Positions 27,542 through 35,916 are shown, counted from the stretch's first letter. The stretch: 64,000 nucleotides of DNA from Zhihengliuella alba (GCF_039538765.1 NZ_BAABCJ010000001.1:868001-932000), one strand, 5' to 3'. The notes: generated by a model from the letters alone, not told the origin. Numbers and translations: made by a program.

Positions 27542-28129
27542 CTACACACCGCTTCCGACGCGCTTGCGGGCATAGGCGCGTGCGGCGCGGACCCTGTCCC
27601 CGCAACGGTTCGAGCACCACTGCCGTCGGGCATGAGTGCGCAGGAAGAACCGTTGGCACGACCCCGCCTCGCACTCGGCGAGTTGCGGGGCCTCCGCCCC
27701 CGTGAGCAGCGAAGCGGCGTCCTCGGCGATCGTGGCCATGGCGTGCTCCACGACCTGGGTCGCCGGGTGATCGGCCTCGCGCCTGAATCCCGCCACAGGA
27801 TCGTGGCGGAGCAGGCGGGCGCCGGGAACGCTCGTCAGGGCGTCATTGAGGGCCTGGATCGCTCCCGCCGGAGGAGCCTCGCAGGAGACGCGTGCCGCGA
27901 AGAGGGCCCGCAGGTGCGCGCGCAGCCCGACGAGCCTGCCGCGGCACAGCTCGTAGAGGACCGCATCCGGCGAGATCAGGTCGCGGGCCGCCAGCCAGGC
28001 GGTGGCCGCCTCCGGATCCGCCAGATCGTCGAATCCCCTGGTGCCCGGCAGGTCGTTGAGGCTCCCCGCCAGCGCCAGGCTCGGGTGCTCCGCGGACCCC
28101 GGGGCGGGTGGCTGGCTGATCTCCTGCAT
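27542..28129 (-). CDS. CGNR zinc-finger transcriptional regulator (ABATE domain)
   Basis: 195 residues. The C-terminus holds the CGNR-type zinc finger: C153-x4-C158, then FFLRTHARRQWCSNRCGDR with C172 and C176, followed by a basic helix RVRAARAYARKR. The middle is the stress-linked ABATE-type domain; NDLPGTRG near residue 25 is its start. Such proteins are putative DNA-binding regulators. It is divergent from the luciferase-like gene with only about 90 bases between them, so it likely controls that cluster and itself. Start has a TACCAT box seven bases upstream. Confidence 0.85.
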   Translation of the reverse strand: MQEISQPPAPGSAEHPSLALAGSLNDLPGTRGFDDLADPEAATAWLAARDLISPDAVLYELCRGRLVGLRAHLRALFAARVSCEAPPAGAIQALNDALTSVPGARLLRHDPVAGFRREADHPATQVVEHAMATIAEDAASLLTGAEAPQLAECEAGSCQRFFLRTHARRQWCSNRCGDRVRAARAYARKRVGSGV

Positions 28130-28136
28130 GATTCAC

Positions 28137-28142
28137 ATGGTA
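28137..28142 (-). promoter_or_regulatory. Putative -10 box, leaderless start
   Basis: TACCAT on the minus strand, seven bases before the ATG of the CGNR regulator gene. Confidence 0.45.
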
Positions 28143-28162
28143 GCAGTGGACTTTTCCCGTGA

Positions 28163-28178
28163 GACTCCTGCTAGAGTC
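28163..28178. promoter_or_regulatory. Inverted repeat in divergent control region
   Basis: GACTC-N6-GAGTC lies midway between the CGNR gene and the luciferase-like gene. TAGAGT (28172-28177) inside it could be the -10 box of the rightward gene, so a protein bound here would block that promoter. Candidate operator for the CGNR protein. Confidence 0.4.
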
Positions 28179-28222
28179 AGTCACGCAAAAGTTGATTGTT
28201 TTCCATGAGAATTGAGTTCTCC

Positions 28223-29290
28223 ATGCCAGAGCAGCCCACCTCGGGCACCGCCCCTTTCGCCCTCTCCGTCCTCGCCGCCGGCGGGACCGGCGTGGGCACC
28301 ACGGCCGAACAGGGCCTGGCCAACACCGTCTCGCTGGCCCGGGTGGCCGACGCGCGCGGCTACCGCCGGTTCTGGATGTCCGAGCACCACGCCATGGCGG
28401 CGACCTCCGTGTCATCCCCTCCGCTGATGATCGCCCGGCTCATCGCCGAGACGGCCCGTATCCGACTCGGCGCCGGCGGCGTGATGCTCCCGAACCACGC
28501 GCCGCTCCTGATCGCAGAGCAGTTCGGAATGCTCGAGGCGCTGGCCCCGAACCGCATCGACCTCGGGCTGGGCCGCGCGCCCGGCACCGATCCCGCCACC
28601 GCGGCCGCCCTCCGCCGCGGCGCGGACGCCAACGACGGGTTCCCGCAGCAGCTCCTCGACCTCCTCGGCTTCCTGGGCGACGAGTTCCCGCCGGGCCACC
28701 CCTACCGGGACGTCCACGCGGTGCCCGGACCGTGGCAGGCCGAGCAGAACCGCGTCCACCACGGGTCGACCGGCCCCGAGGCCTGGATCCTGGGCTCCTC
28801 CCTCTACTCCGCGCGGCTGGCCGCGCAGCTGGGCTGCCCCTACGCCTTCGCCCTGCAGTTCGGGGACGCAGACGTGGACTCCGCGCTGCAGACCTACCGC
28901 CAGAGCTTCCAACCCTCCGCGGCGCTCGCCGAACCGCGGACGCTGGTCAGCGTGCCCGTCGCCGTCAGCGACGACCACCGGGCCGCGGAACGCCAGGCCG
29001 CGACGTCCGCGATGGCCATGCTCCGCATGTTCAAGCGGGAGGGCTACCTGCTGCTGCCGCCCGAGGAGGTGGAGGCATACCAGGCCACCGCGCAGGAGCG
29101 CCAGATCCTGGACGCCTACACCGCCCGTACCTTCCACGGCGCCCCCGCGACCGTCGCCGCCCGCCTCGAGGCGCTGCAGGCGCGGACCGGCGCGGACGAG
29201 CTCATGCTCGTCGTCGGCGGGCACTCGGCCGCCCTCGACGAGCGCGGCATCGGGCTCATCGCCGACCACTACGGCCTCCCCCGCGACTGA
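28223..29290 (+). CDS. Luciferase-like flavin-dependent oxidoreductase (LLM class)
   Basis: 355 residues from this start, TIM-barrel family using FMN or F420. Typical segments: FALSVLAAGGTGVGTT, then YRRFWMSEHHAMAATSVSSP (the 'WxxEHH' of this subgroup), RIRLGAGGVMLPNHAPL, and NRIDLGLGRAPGTD. C-terminal half complete. Two ATGs are possible, 28205 and 28223; neither has a good ribosome site, and the later one gives the family-like N-terminus. It leads into an isochorismatase-like gene 47 bases on. Substrate unknown; the neighbourhood suggests a small catabolic or detoxifying function. Confidence 0.87.
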   Translation: MPEQPTSGTAPFALSVLAAGGTGVGTTAEQGLANTVSLARVADARGYRRFWMSEHHAMAATSVSSPPLMIARLIAETARIRLGAGGVMLPNHAPLLIAEQFGMLEALAPNRIDLGLGRAPGTDPATAAALRRGADANDGFPQQLLDLLGFLGDEFPPGHPYRDVHAVPGPWQAEQNRVHHGSTGPEAWILGSSLYSARLAAQLGCPYAFALQFGDADVDSALQTYRQSFQPSAALAEPRTLVSVPVAVSDDHRAAERQAATSAMAMLRMFKREGYLLLPPEEVEAYQATAQERQILDAYTARTFHGAPATVAARLEALQARTGADELMLVVGGHSAALDERGIGLIADHYGLPRD

Positions 29291-29337
29291 CCGACCAGAC
29301 CAGTTCCACCTCAACCCACCACCGAATGGAGCACCAC

Positions 29338-29967
29338 ATGTCCGCACCACGCCGCGCCCTCATCGTCATCGACGCCCAGCAGGAGTACTTCGAGGGCCTC
29401 CTGCCCATCCAGCACCCGGACCGCGACGAATCGGTCTCCCGCGTCCGTGAGGCGATCGACGCCGCCGCGGAGGCCGGCACCCCGATCGTCGTCGTCCAGC
29501 ACCAGCTGCCGGCCGAGGCGCCCGTCTTCGCCGTCGACTCCGCCACCTGGCGGAACCACCCGGACATCGCCGCCGCCGAGGACCGCGCGGCCCAGCGCAT
29601 CGCCAAGCAGTTCTCGAGCGTCTTCGCCGGCACCGGCCTCGAGGAGTGGCTGCGCGAGCGGGACATCGACACGGTGACGCTCGTCGGCTACATGACGAAC
29701 AACTGCGTGCTCGCGTCCGCTGCCGCCGCGGAACCGCTGGGCATCGCCGTCGAGGTCCTCTCCGACGCGACCGGGGCCATCGACCTCGCGAACGACGCCG
29801 GCAGCGCCTCCGCGCGGGAGGTCCACGAGACGCTCATGGCGCTGCTCCACTCGAACTGGGCGGCCGTGGCGGAGACGCAGGCGTGGACCGCGGCGCTGCG
29901 CTCCGGCGAGGCGCTGGCCAAGAGCGACCTCGTCACCTCAGCGGCGCAGGGACGAGCCCGCAGCTGA
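29338..29967 (+). CDS. Isochorismatase-family cysteine hydrolase
   Basis: 209 residues. Catalytic triad visible: Asp12 (VIDAQQEYF), Lys90 (RIAKQFSSVF) and Cys123 (GYMTNNCVLAS), the pattern of nicotinamidase/ureidoacrylate-hydrolase-like enzymes that cleave amides. It lacks features that would name the substrate. ATG at 29338 has a short GGAG nine bases upstream; an ATG four codons earlier is possible. Probably co-transcribed with the luciferase-like gene; pairing of an LLM oxygenase with an isochorismatase-like amidase recalls ring-opening pathways such as Rut, but the other Rut genes are absent. Confidence 0.88.
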   Translation: MSAPRRALIVIDAQQEYFEGLLPIQHPDRDESVSRVREAIDAAAEAGTPIVVVQHQLPAEAPVFAVDSATWRNHPDIAAAEDRAAQRIAKQFSSVFAGTGLEEWLRERDIDTVTLVGYMTNNCVLASAAAAEPLGIAVEVLSDATGAIDLANDAGSASAREVHETLMALLHSNWAAVAETQAWTAALRSGEALAKSDLVTSAAQGRARS

Positions 29968-30032
29968 CGCCGCCCGACGTCGGCCGGCGCGCGGCACCCG
30001 AGGGGCCCGCGCGCCGACAGGTGCGGACCCGT

Positions 30033-30061
30033 TCGACATTGATACCCCCTAGGGGTATATT
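30033..30061 (+). promoter_or_regulatory. Promoter with CsoR/FrmR-type operator
   Basis: TCGACA (-35, 30033-30038), 17-base spacer, TATATT (-10, 30056-30061). The spacer and -10 contain the palindrome ATACCCCCTAGGGGTAT (30042-30058; 7-bp arms ATACCCC/GGGGTAT, 3-base centre), the classic form of operators bound by CsoR/RcnR/FrmR/CstR-family repressors. It precedes the EmrB-type exporter. No gene for such a repressor lies in the window. Confidence 0.75.
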
Positions 30062-30149
30062 CTCCTACCGTTGCCCCGCACCGCATGGCGACCGCGGGCC
30101 TCGGTACGCTGCAGCACCGGCCGCCGCCGGAGCAGAGAAGGAGAAGAGA

Positions 30150-31580
30150 GTGACAGGAACCACGAAGGCCAGAGGCGGGCTCGTCCCCCTGCTCGTGATC
30201 GCCACCGCCCAGCTGATGCTGGTGCTGGACGATTCGATCGTGAACATCGCCCTGCCGAGCATCCAGTCCGAGCTGGACGTCCGGCCGGTCCACCTTCCGT
30301 GGGTGGTCAACGCCTACGTCCTCGCCTTCGGCGCGCTGCTGCTCCTCGGCGGCCGGATCGGCGACCTGTGGGGGCGCAAGCGCACCCTGCAGGTCGGGAT
30401 CGCGGTCTTCGTGCTCGCCTCCCTCCTCGGCGGGCTCGGCCAGAGCACGGGGATGCTGGTGGCGGCGCGGGCCGTCCAGGGCGTCGGCGCGGCCATGGCG
30501 GCGCCCAACGCGCTGGCCCTGATCACCACGACGTTCGACAGCCGGCGGATGCGCGACGCCGCGCTCTCGCTCTACGGGGCCATGTCCGGCCTCGGCATCA
30601 TCATCGGCCTCGTCCTGGGCGGGGTCCTCACCGACCTGCTCGACTGGCGGTGGGTGTTCTTCATCAACGTCCCGATCGGCCTGCTCGTGCTGGCCGGCAG
30701 CCGCACCCTGGTCGGCGCGAACCGCCACGCCGGCCGGCTGGGCACGGTCGAGGCCGGGCTCGGCACCGGCGGCATGGTGGCACTGGTGTACGCCGTCACC
30801 CGATTCGGCGCCAACGGATTCACGGATCCCGTCGCCTACGCCCTCGTCGGCGCGGCCGCCGTGCTGCTGGCCGTCTTCGTCCGCACCCAGCGCACCAGCC
30901 GGAGCCCGCTGGTGCCGCTGAGCCTGCTCGCCGACCGAAACCGTGCGGGCGCCTACCTCACGATGCTGGGCCTGGCGATCGGCCCCATGGGCACGTTCTA
31001 CGTCATCACGCTCTACCTGCAGCAGGTCCGCGAGTACAGCCCGCTGATGACCGGACTCGCCTGGCTGCCGTTCGCACTGGGCATCGTCCTCGGCGCCGGA
31101 GTGGCGCCCAAGCTGCTGCTCTCCGCGGCGCCCCGCCGGGTGGCCGCCCTCGGTGCCCTGCTCGGTGCAGCCGGCGCGTTCTGGTTCTCCCGGATCACGG
31201 TCGACACCGCCTACTGGACCGGGATGGCGCCGGCGATGCTCGTCATCGCCTTCGGCTTCGGCCTCGGCGTCATCGCCCTCACCCAGGCGGCCGTGTACGA
31301 CGTCGACGGAGACAAGGCCGGGATCGCCTCGGCCCTGCTGAACTCGGCCCAGCAGATCGGCGTCGCGCTCGGCCTGGCGGTCCTCGCCGGAGTCGCAGCG
31401 GCCGTGTCCGCCGGGGCGGCGGGCTCGGCGCCGGGGCAGCTCGTGGAGGGATACAGCACTGCCCTGCTGGTCGGCACCGCGATCCTTCTCGCGGCGGCCG
31501 CACTGGCCGCTGCCACGGTCAGCGACCGGGTGGCACCGGAGGCGCAGGCGCCCCAGCCCGTCGGCGAGTCGCCCTCCTGA
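30150..31580 (+). CDS. EmrB/QacA-type MFS multidrug exporter (DHA2 family)
   Basis: 476 residues, about 14 membrane helices. Motif C-like and DHA2 hallmarks: LMLVLDDSIVNIALPSI in helix 1 (the charged D of this family), then RIGDLWGRKRTL (motif A) and WRWVFFINVPIGL. Proton-driven export of lipophilic compounds is the family role. The GTG start at 30150 is set by AAGGAG seven bases upstream; the frame runs on upstream but is antisense-like there. Expression is probably switched by a CsoR-type repressor at the palindrome 90-110 bases upstream, and the gene continues into an AhpD-like gene. Confidence 0.9.
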   Translation: MTGTTKARGGLVPLLVIATAQLMLVLDDSIVNIALPSIQSELDVRPVHLPWVVNAYVLAFGALLLLGGRIGDLWGRKRTLQVGIAVFVLASLLGGLGQSTGMLVAARAVQGVGAAMAAPNALALITTTFDSRRMRDAALSLYGAMSGLGIIIGLVLGGVLTDLLDWRWVFFINVPIGLLVLAGSRTLVGANRHAGRLGTVEAGLGTGGMVALVYAVTRFGANGFTDPVAYALVGAAAVLLAVFVRTQRTSRSPLVPLSLLADRNRAGAYLTMLGLAIGPMGTFYVITLYLQQVREYSPLMTGLAWLPFALGIVLGAGVAPKLLLSAAPRRVAALGALLGAAGAFWFSRITVDTAYWTGMAPAMLVIAFGFGLGVIALTQAAVYDVDGDKAGIASALLNSAQQIGVALGLAVLAGVAAAVSAGAAGSAPGQLVEGYSTALLVGTAILLAAAALAAATVSDRVAPEAQAPQPVGESPS

Positions 31581-31620
31581 CCTCCCCTGACACCACAAGC
31601 CACGACGAAAGGAAGGCACC

Positions 31621-31950
31621 ATGCACTCCCACAACGACGAGGCCGCGTTCATGGCGGACCTCAAAGAAGGCGCACCGGAGATGGTGGCCGCCATGTTCGA
31701 CTTCGACAAGGCCGTCTTCAGGAAGGAGACCGGGAACCTCGATCTCGCCACTCGCGAGCTGATCGCCGTCGGCGTCGCGGTGACCACGCAGTGCTCGTTC
31801 TGCATCGAGGACCACGCCAAGCGAGCGGCGCGGGCCGGTGCCTCCAAGGCGGACATCGCCGAGGCCGTCATGGTCGCGGCAGCGCTGCGGGCCGGCGGCG
31901 GCGTCACCCACGGCTGGAAGGCGATGAAGAGCATCGCCGAGTCGGACTGA
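31621..31950 (+). CDS. AhpD-like carboxymuconolactone-decarboxylase-family protein
   Basis: 109 residues, all-helical CMD fold. The CxxC pair C58-C61 (TTQCSFCIEDHAKRA) with nearby Glu63, Asp64 and His65 matches the AhpD peroxidase-type active site rather than the decarboxylase type. ATG with AAGGAAGG upstream; 40 bases after the exporter stop, so in the same operon. A thiol peroxidase or redox-relay role for a stress that also needs the exporter is inferred. Confidence 0.87.
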   Translation: MHSHNDEAAFMADLKEGAPEMVAAMFDFDKAVFRKETGNLDLATRELIAVGVAVTTQCSFCIEDHAKRAARAGASKADIAEAVMVAAALRAGGGVTHGWKAMKSIAESD

Positions 31951-31977
31951 CCGCGCCCTGACCGTGCCCCGGGCTCG

Positions 31978-32964
31978 TCATCGACGCTGCACAGTCCCGG
32001 GCACCGCGGTCGTCGTCGTGAATCGATCCCACCAGGCCAGCACGCGGAGCGCCTGGAAGGTCACCCACTTCGACGGCTCACCGGCGGGGACGTCGACATG
32101 CGCCCAGACCTCCCCGGCGAGCCGGTGGCCCTGCAGCCATCTGCCATCCGGCTGGCGTTGGGCGCGGATGATCCCGATCGCCTCGGCCAGGCGTTCGTCC
32201 GCTACCGTTCCATCGGCGACGCCGGCGGCCCGGAAGTAGTCCGCCGCGGCGAGGACGTTGTAGTACGCGCGCCGTGGATGGGCCAGGCTGAGGGCGCGCT
32301 CGGAGAACGGCTCGCCGGTCGAGAGGCGGCGGAACAGCGAGCGCTCCAGCAGGTACTCCTCCCCACGGCGGCGTGCAGCACGCACCCGGTCAGCGTCACC
32401 CGTGGCGACCTGGTAGTCGAGCAGCCCGACGAGCGCGTTCAGCGTGGAGTGGAATGACGGTCGGCTCGAGCCCTCCGTCCATTCGCAGTTCCATCCGCCG
32501 TCCGGCAGTTGATGGTCCAGGAACCAGGTCGTGATCCCGTCGACGTCCGCTCCCAGCCAGAGGCCGTTGGAGAGCGTCCACGAGTTGATGCAGCAATCCA
32601 CCTCGCCCTGCCAGTAGGGCAGGTCGTCGTACTCCCAGACGATGCGCTCGAGTCTCTCGGCGGTGCCCCCCAAGACGCGGGCGTCGACGCCCCACTCCCG
32701 CAGGTCCGTGAGGACCCAGGTGGTGGCGGTCCACGGCTGCGGCCGATCCTCGCGGAATTCCCAGTCCGACGGGAAGAAGGCGCCTCCGGCCCAGGTGCCC
32801 TCCGGGTCCTGGCGCGAGAGCAGCTCGGCGCCGATCCCCTCCGTGGCGACCTTCGCGCGAGTGCTCTCCCAGACAGTCGGCGGTGCGTCCAGCAGGTCGC
32901 GTTCAACCTGCCAGCGCAACGCTGGATCGGAATCGAGCAGCCACGCTTCGAGTTTCTTGTCCAT
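31978..32964 (-). CDS. Squalene-cyclase-repeat (prenyltransferase-fold) protein
   Basis: 328 residues with alpha/alpha-barrel repeats: QDPEGTWAGGAFFP, HQLPDGGWNCEWTEG and QRQPDGRWLQGHRL are three QW-type motifs (Q-x-x-x-G-x-W). The DxDD cyclase motif is not present and the chain is half the length of squalene-hopene cyclases, so it is not a true terpene cyclase. Reverse-strand TATGCT (32989-32994) and AAGGGAG before the ATG mark promoter and ribosome site. Similar proteins are called 'terpene cyclase/prenyltransferase repeat' of unknown function. No isoprenoid genes adjoin it. Confidence 0.75.
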   Translation of the reverse strand: MDKKLEAWLLDSDPALRWQVERDLLDAPPTVWESTRAKVATEGIGAELLSRQDPEGTWAGGAFFPSDWEFREDRPQPWTATTWVLTDLREWGVDARVLGGTAERLERIVWEYDDLPYWQGEVDCCINSWTLSNGLWLGADVDGITTWFLDHQLPDGGWNCEWTEGSSRPSFHSTLNALVGLLDYQVATGDADRVRAARRRGEEYLLERSLFRRLSTGEPFSERALSLAHPRRAYYNVLAAADYFRAAGVADGTVADERLAEAIGIIRAQRQPDGRWLQGHRLAGEVWAHVDVPAGEPSKWVTFQALRVLAWWDRFTTTTAVPGTVQRR

Positions 32965-33095
32965 ACTCCCTTGCCCCGTCCCTTTGCGAGCATAACCCTG
33001 GACGGCAGACTCGACTAGACGCTATGGCCTAGGCTGCATCCATCAAGCGAGGCTCGGACGCGGCGTTTCGAGTCCGCCACCATAGAAGGAAACCC

Positions 33096-33686
33096 ATGAT
33101 CGAGATCGCGCGTGGTGACGAACTCGGCGAGGTCTACCGACGACGAATCACGGAGGTCCTTGTCCACGGATTCGCCGATGACTTCGAGTACTTCTCCAAG
33201 GACCCGAAAACGCTGACGGACGCATTCGAGCACATGCTCCTCCTCGAGCGTTTCCACGTTGCGCTGGTCGACGGAGAGCCAGCGGCGATCGCGTCGGTGA
33301 CCGAGGGCAACCAGGAGTGCTTCGCGCCCGACTGGCGGGAATTCCGCCGAGTGCTTGGACTCTGGCACGGGTCCTTCAGCTACTTCATCGTCCGGAACCA
33401 GTTCCTCGGCGCCTACGACGGCGCACGGCACGGCCTGGCGGAGGTCGGATTCGTGACCACCGCGCCGCACTGCCAGGGCAAAGGTGTCGCGACCGCTCTG
33501 ATGATGGAAATCCTGCACCTGCCGTACCAGGAGTTCGTCCTGCGTGACATCAAGGACTCGAACTCCGCCGCGCTGGCCCTCTACCGCAAACTCGGATTTC
33601 GCGAAATGCGCACGCGACGAGTCAGATTCGCCCGACTCGCCGGCTTCTCCGCCTATGTCTCAATGCACTTTGAGCCCGCAGAATAG
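33096..33686 (+). CDS. GNAT-family N-acetyltransferase
   Basis: 196 residues. The acetyl-CoA loop is VGFVTTAPHCQGKGVATALM (about residues 117-136; R/Q-x-x-G-x-G/A form QGKGVA), followed by the C-terminal NSAALALYRKLGF motif typical of GNATs. AAGGAAA eight bases before the ATG sets the start. Divergent from the cyclase-repeat gene. Substrate unknown. Confidence 0.85.
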   Translation: MIEIARGDELGEVYRRRITEVLVHGFADDFEYFSKDPKTLTDAFEHMLLLERFHVALVDGEPAAIASVTEGNQECFAPDWREFRRVLGLWHGSFSYFIVRNQFLGAYDGARHGLAEVGFVTTAPHCQGKGVATALMMEILHLPYQEFVLRDIKDSNSAALALYRKLGFREMRTRRVRFARLAGFSAYVSMHFEPAE

Positions 33687-33777
33687 CGTACCTAGGTCGG
33701 TCCTCCTTCTAGCGGCACATTCACGCCGTTGGAAGTCTGTCTCGCGCGCGAGTCTTCTCGGCGCCGACACCCACGCA

Positions 33778-33783
33778 TAGGCT
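33778..33783 (+). promoter_or_regulatory. Putative -10 box, leaderless start
   Basis: TAGGCT followed by six bases and ATG at 33790; no ribosome site. Confidence 0.5.
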
Positions 33784-33789
33784 CGGGTC

Positions 33790-34407
33790 ATGAGCGGCCC
33801 TCTCACGACTGCAGCCCGGGTCCTGGAGACCCTGCACGCAGCCTCCGATCCGAACGAGGCGGAGAAGATCCGCAACCGCGTGGCAGACGACGACGTCGTC
33901 ATCGGCGTGCGGATGGGAACGCTGTTCGATGCCGCACGGTGGGCGGTCGACCTGCCGGAGAAGGAGCTCGAGACGCTGCTCGAGCATCCGGCCTACGAAG
34001 CACGCATGTCAGCCTTCTGCATCCTGGATTTTCGTGCCCGCCGAAAACTCGCGGACCGCGAGCGTGCCGCGCTGGCAAGGATTTACTTGGAGCGGCACGA
34101 CGTCATCACCGCTTGGGACATGGTGGACCGGGCGGCTCCACGTGTTCTCGGTTGGCCGATTCTCATCGGAGCCATCGACGGCGGCGTACTCGACGATCTC
34201 GCGGCCGCGACCGATCCACTCCGACGCCGATCGGCCATCACCGCCCCGCTCTGGTTCATCAAGAAGGGCTCCCCGGAGGACGTCGTCCGCGGACTCGCGA
34301 TCGCGGACTCGCTCGCTGGCGACGAGCACCCGCGCGTCCGCTCCGCAGTACAGATCTTCCGAAAGCACGCCGACCAACGGCTGCGGAATGACGGGGAAGA
34401 CGGATGA
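33790..34407 (+). CDS. AlkD-like HEAT-repeat DNA alkylation repair protein
   Basis: 205 residues, helical repeats resembling AlkD-type glycosylases: VRMGTLFDAARWAVDLP (near residue 40), HPAYEARMSAFCILDFRAR, then ITAWDMVDRAAPRVLGWPI, where the family has the conserved 'NWDLVD' helix with the catalytic-site Trp and Asp. Here Trp and Asp are both kept (AWDMVD). Compared with the usual 220-240 residues the C-terminus is slightly short. Predicted excision of positively charged alkylated bases. Converges with the hydrolase gene at a hairpin. Confidence 0.75.
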   Translation: MSGPLTTAARVLETLHAASDPNEAEKIRNRVADDDVVIGVRMGTLFDAARWAVDLPEKELETLLEHPAYEARMSAFCILDFRARRKLADRERAALARIYLERHDVITAWDMVDRAAPRVLGWPILIGAIDGGVLDDLAAATDPLRRRSAITAPLWFIKKGSPEDVVRGLAIADSLAGDEHPRVRSAVQIFRKHADQRLRNDGEDG

Positions 34408-34484
34408 CCCATCCGAACACGTCGGCACGTCGGGTCCCCGCTCCCGGGCGGCGAGTGGACTCATGCTGGGCCTCGTCGTGACTG

Positions 34485-34502
34485 TGAACCCTCCAGGGTT
34501 CA
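34485..34502. terminator. Hairpin between converging genes
   Basis: 7-bp stem TGAACCC / GGGTTCA with a 4-base loop; its right arm contains the stop codon of the leftward hydrolase gene. Could serve the rightward AlkD-like gene. Confidence 0.5.
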
Positions 34503-35195
34503 GCTCCGGGGCGGCTCCGGAAGACCGAGCTCGGCACCGAGTGCCACGAGTTCGGACGCAACCAGGCCGGGGTCGGTCAGAAACTCCAGATGCGCCCCGG
34601 GGACCTCTCGCACACGCCACCCTGAGTCGCTCGCCCAGGCGCGCTCCACTGCATACGTCTGGCCGAAGGCCAGATAGGCGCGCCGTCCCGTCGCCCACCC
34701 AACTGGTACCGGCAACCGGCTCGTGAAGTAGGACATCGAGAGACGTGGTGCCGCCGCCAAGGATCGCTCGAATGAAGCGACGTCGGGGTAGAGGGGTTCG
34801 ACGTCCTCCCGCGCCCACCACTCGGGCCATGGGGGAAGCCGGCCGGCGTCGTCCTTCGGGAGACCTGCCAGGAAGTCCCTCAGCTTGACCGGAGCCAGCA
34901 GCGTGTCCGTGCCGTCCCCGGTCGGGAGCGCGGCGTCCATCGCGACGGCCGCGATATCGCGGACCTGCGCCAGCGCCGGCAGGTAATACCCGGCGTTGCT
35001 GTGAGCGACGAGCAGGTCGGTGGAGTCGCAGACCGCATTCCCGAACGCCGTGAGCACTTCGTGCGGATCCGAGGGGTCGAGTGGAAGGTCTGCCACGGCG
35101 ACGTGCCAACCGGCAGTAGCCGCAAGGACGGACACCAATGGCTCGTAGGGGGCCTGGCCCAGCAGCGGGCTGGGGAGGATCAGCGCGGAAACCAT
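34500..35195 (-). CDS. Alpha/beta-hydrolase-fold protein
   Basis: 231 residues. Nucleophile elbow AHSNAGYY (A-H-S-x-A-G) at about residue 64, candidate acid in the DAALP segment, and a C-terminal His in EVPGAHLEFLTDPG. Short for the fold, without lid domain. Its start lies six bases after the methyltransferase stop, so the two genes form a leftward operon. Substrate unknown. Confidence 0.72.
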   Translation of the reverse strand: MVSALILPSPLLGQAPYEPLVSVLAATAGWHVAVADLPLDPSDPHEVLTAFGNAVCDSTDLLVAHSNAGYYLPALAQVRDIAAVAMDAALPTGDGTDTLLAPVKLRDFLAGLPKDDAGRLPPWPEWWAREDVEPLYPDVASFERSLAAAPRLSMSYFTSRLPVPVGWATGRRAYLAFGQTYAVERAWASDSGWRVREVPGAHLEFLTDPGLVASELVALGAELGLPEPPRS

Positions 35196-35201
35196 GCGGT
35201 C

Positions 35202-35801
35202 CTACGCGTACCGCAGGATGGTGACGGCGAAGTCGGCGTTGTCGTGCCAGGCTCTGAGGTCCCAGGTCGAGAAGCGATGCTCGACCCGCAATCCGGCATC
35301 CGCCGCAGAGCGATCGAAATCGGCGAGCGCCAGGTGCCGGTTCACGTGGAAGCCGACGGCGATGAAACCCTCGGGGCTGAGGCAGGCCCTGACCCGGCGC
35401 AGCACGTCGGTCTCCGTGCCCGTGGCGACGAAGACGATCACATTGCCGGCCATGAGCACCGCGTCGAAGGGGTCGGACCGCTCCAGTGTCTCCAGATCCA
35501 GCTCGGTCAGATCGACGACGGCGTAGGACGGGCCCGGGTGATCCTGCCGGGCGGCCGCAATCAGCTCGGGGTCCGCGTCGACGCCGACGACGTCGTGGCC
35601 CCGGGCGTGCAACTCACCGGCATGCCGGCCCGGGCCGCACCCAGCGTCGAGGATCCGGGCCCGCCGCGGGACCATGGCGTCGATCAACCGCGCCTCCCCG
35701 ACGAGATCCTGTCCCTCGGCCGCCATTCCGCGGAAGCGGTCGATGTACCACTGCGAGTGGCCGTCCTTGGTCTCGGTCGCCCAGCGCGTCGGTTCTGCCA
35801 T
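35202..35801 (-). CDS. SAM-dependent class I methyltransferase
   Basis: 199 residues. SAM-binding motif I is RILDAGCGPGRHAGEL (residues about 48-63), motif II VVGVDADPELIAAAR, and motif post-I VVDLTEL; DAVLMAGNVIVFV follows. Matches small methyltransferases of the Methyltransf_25 type. ATG at 35799-35801 follows a TAGCAT box by six bases. Heads a two-gene operon with the hydrolase. Substrate unknown. Confidence 0.87.
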   Translation of the reverse strand: MAEPTRWATETKDGHSQWYIDRFRGMAAEGQDLVGEARLIDAMVPRRARILDAGCGPGRHAGELHARGHDVVGVDADPELIAAARQDHPGPSYAVVDLTELDLETLERSDPFDAVLMAGNVIVFVATGTETDVLRRVRACLSPEGFIAVGFHVNRHLALADFDRSAADAGLRVEHRFSTWDLRAWHDNADFAVTILRYA

Positions 35802-35807
35802 GGCTCC

Positions 35808-35813
35808 ATGCTA
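35808..35813 (-). promoter_or_regulatory. Putative -10 box, leaderless start
   Basis: TAGCAT on the minus strand, six bases before the methyltransferase ATG. Confidence 0.5.
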
Positions 35814-35904
35814 GATCCTCGGCGCGGATAGAGCCCCGGCGCGAATCACCTGGTACCGACCGGCCCGTGTTCCACGGGTCTCCCATCCGCGGGAGCTCCG
35901 ACCG

Positions 35905-35910
35905 TAGGAT
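35905..35910 (+). promoter_or_regulatory. Putative -10 box, leaderless start
   Basis: TAGGAT followed by six bases and ATG at 35917. Confidence 0.5.
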
Positions 35911-35916
35911 CGGAGC

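Noticed and set aside
27600..27680. Sequence GGTTCGA resembling a tRNA T-loop
   Set aside because: It lies inside the zinc-finger codons of the CGNR gene and no cloverleaf can be drawn around it. No tRNA was found in the window.
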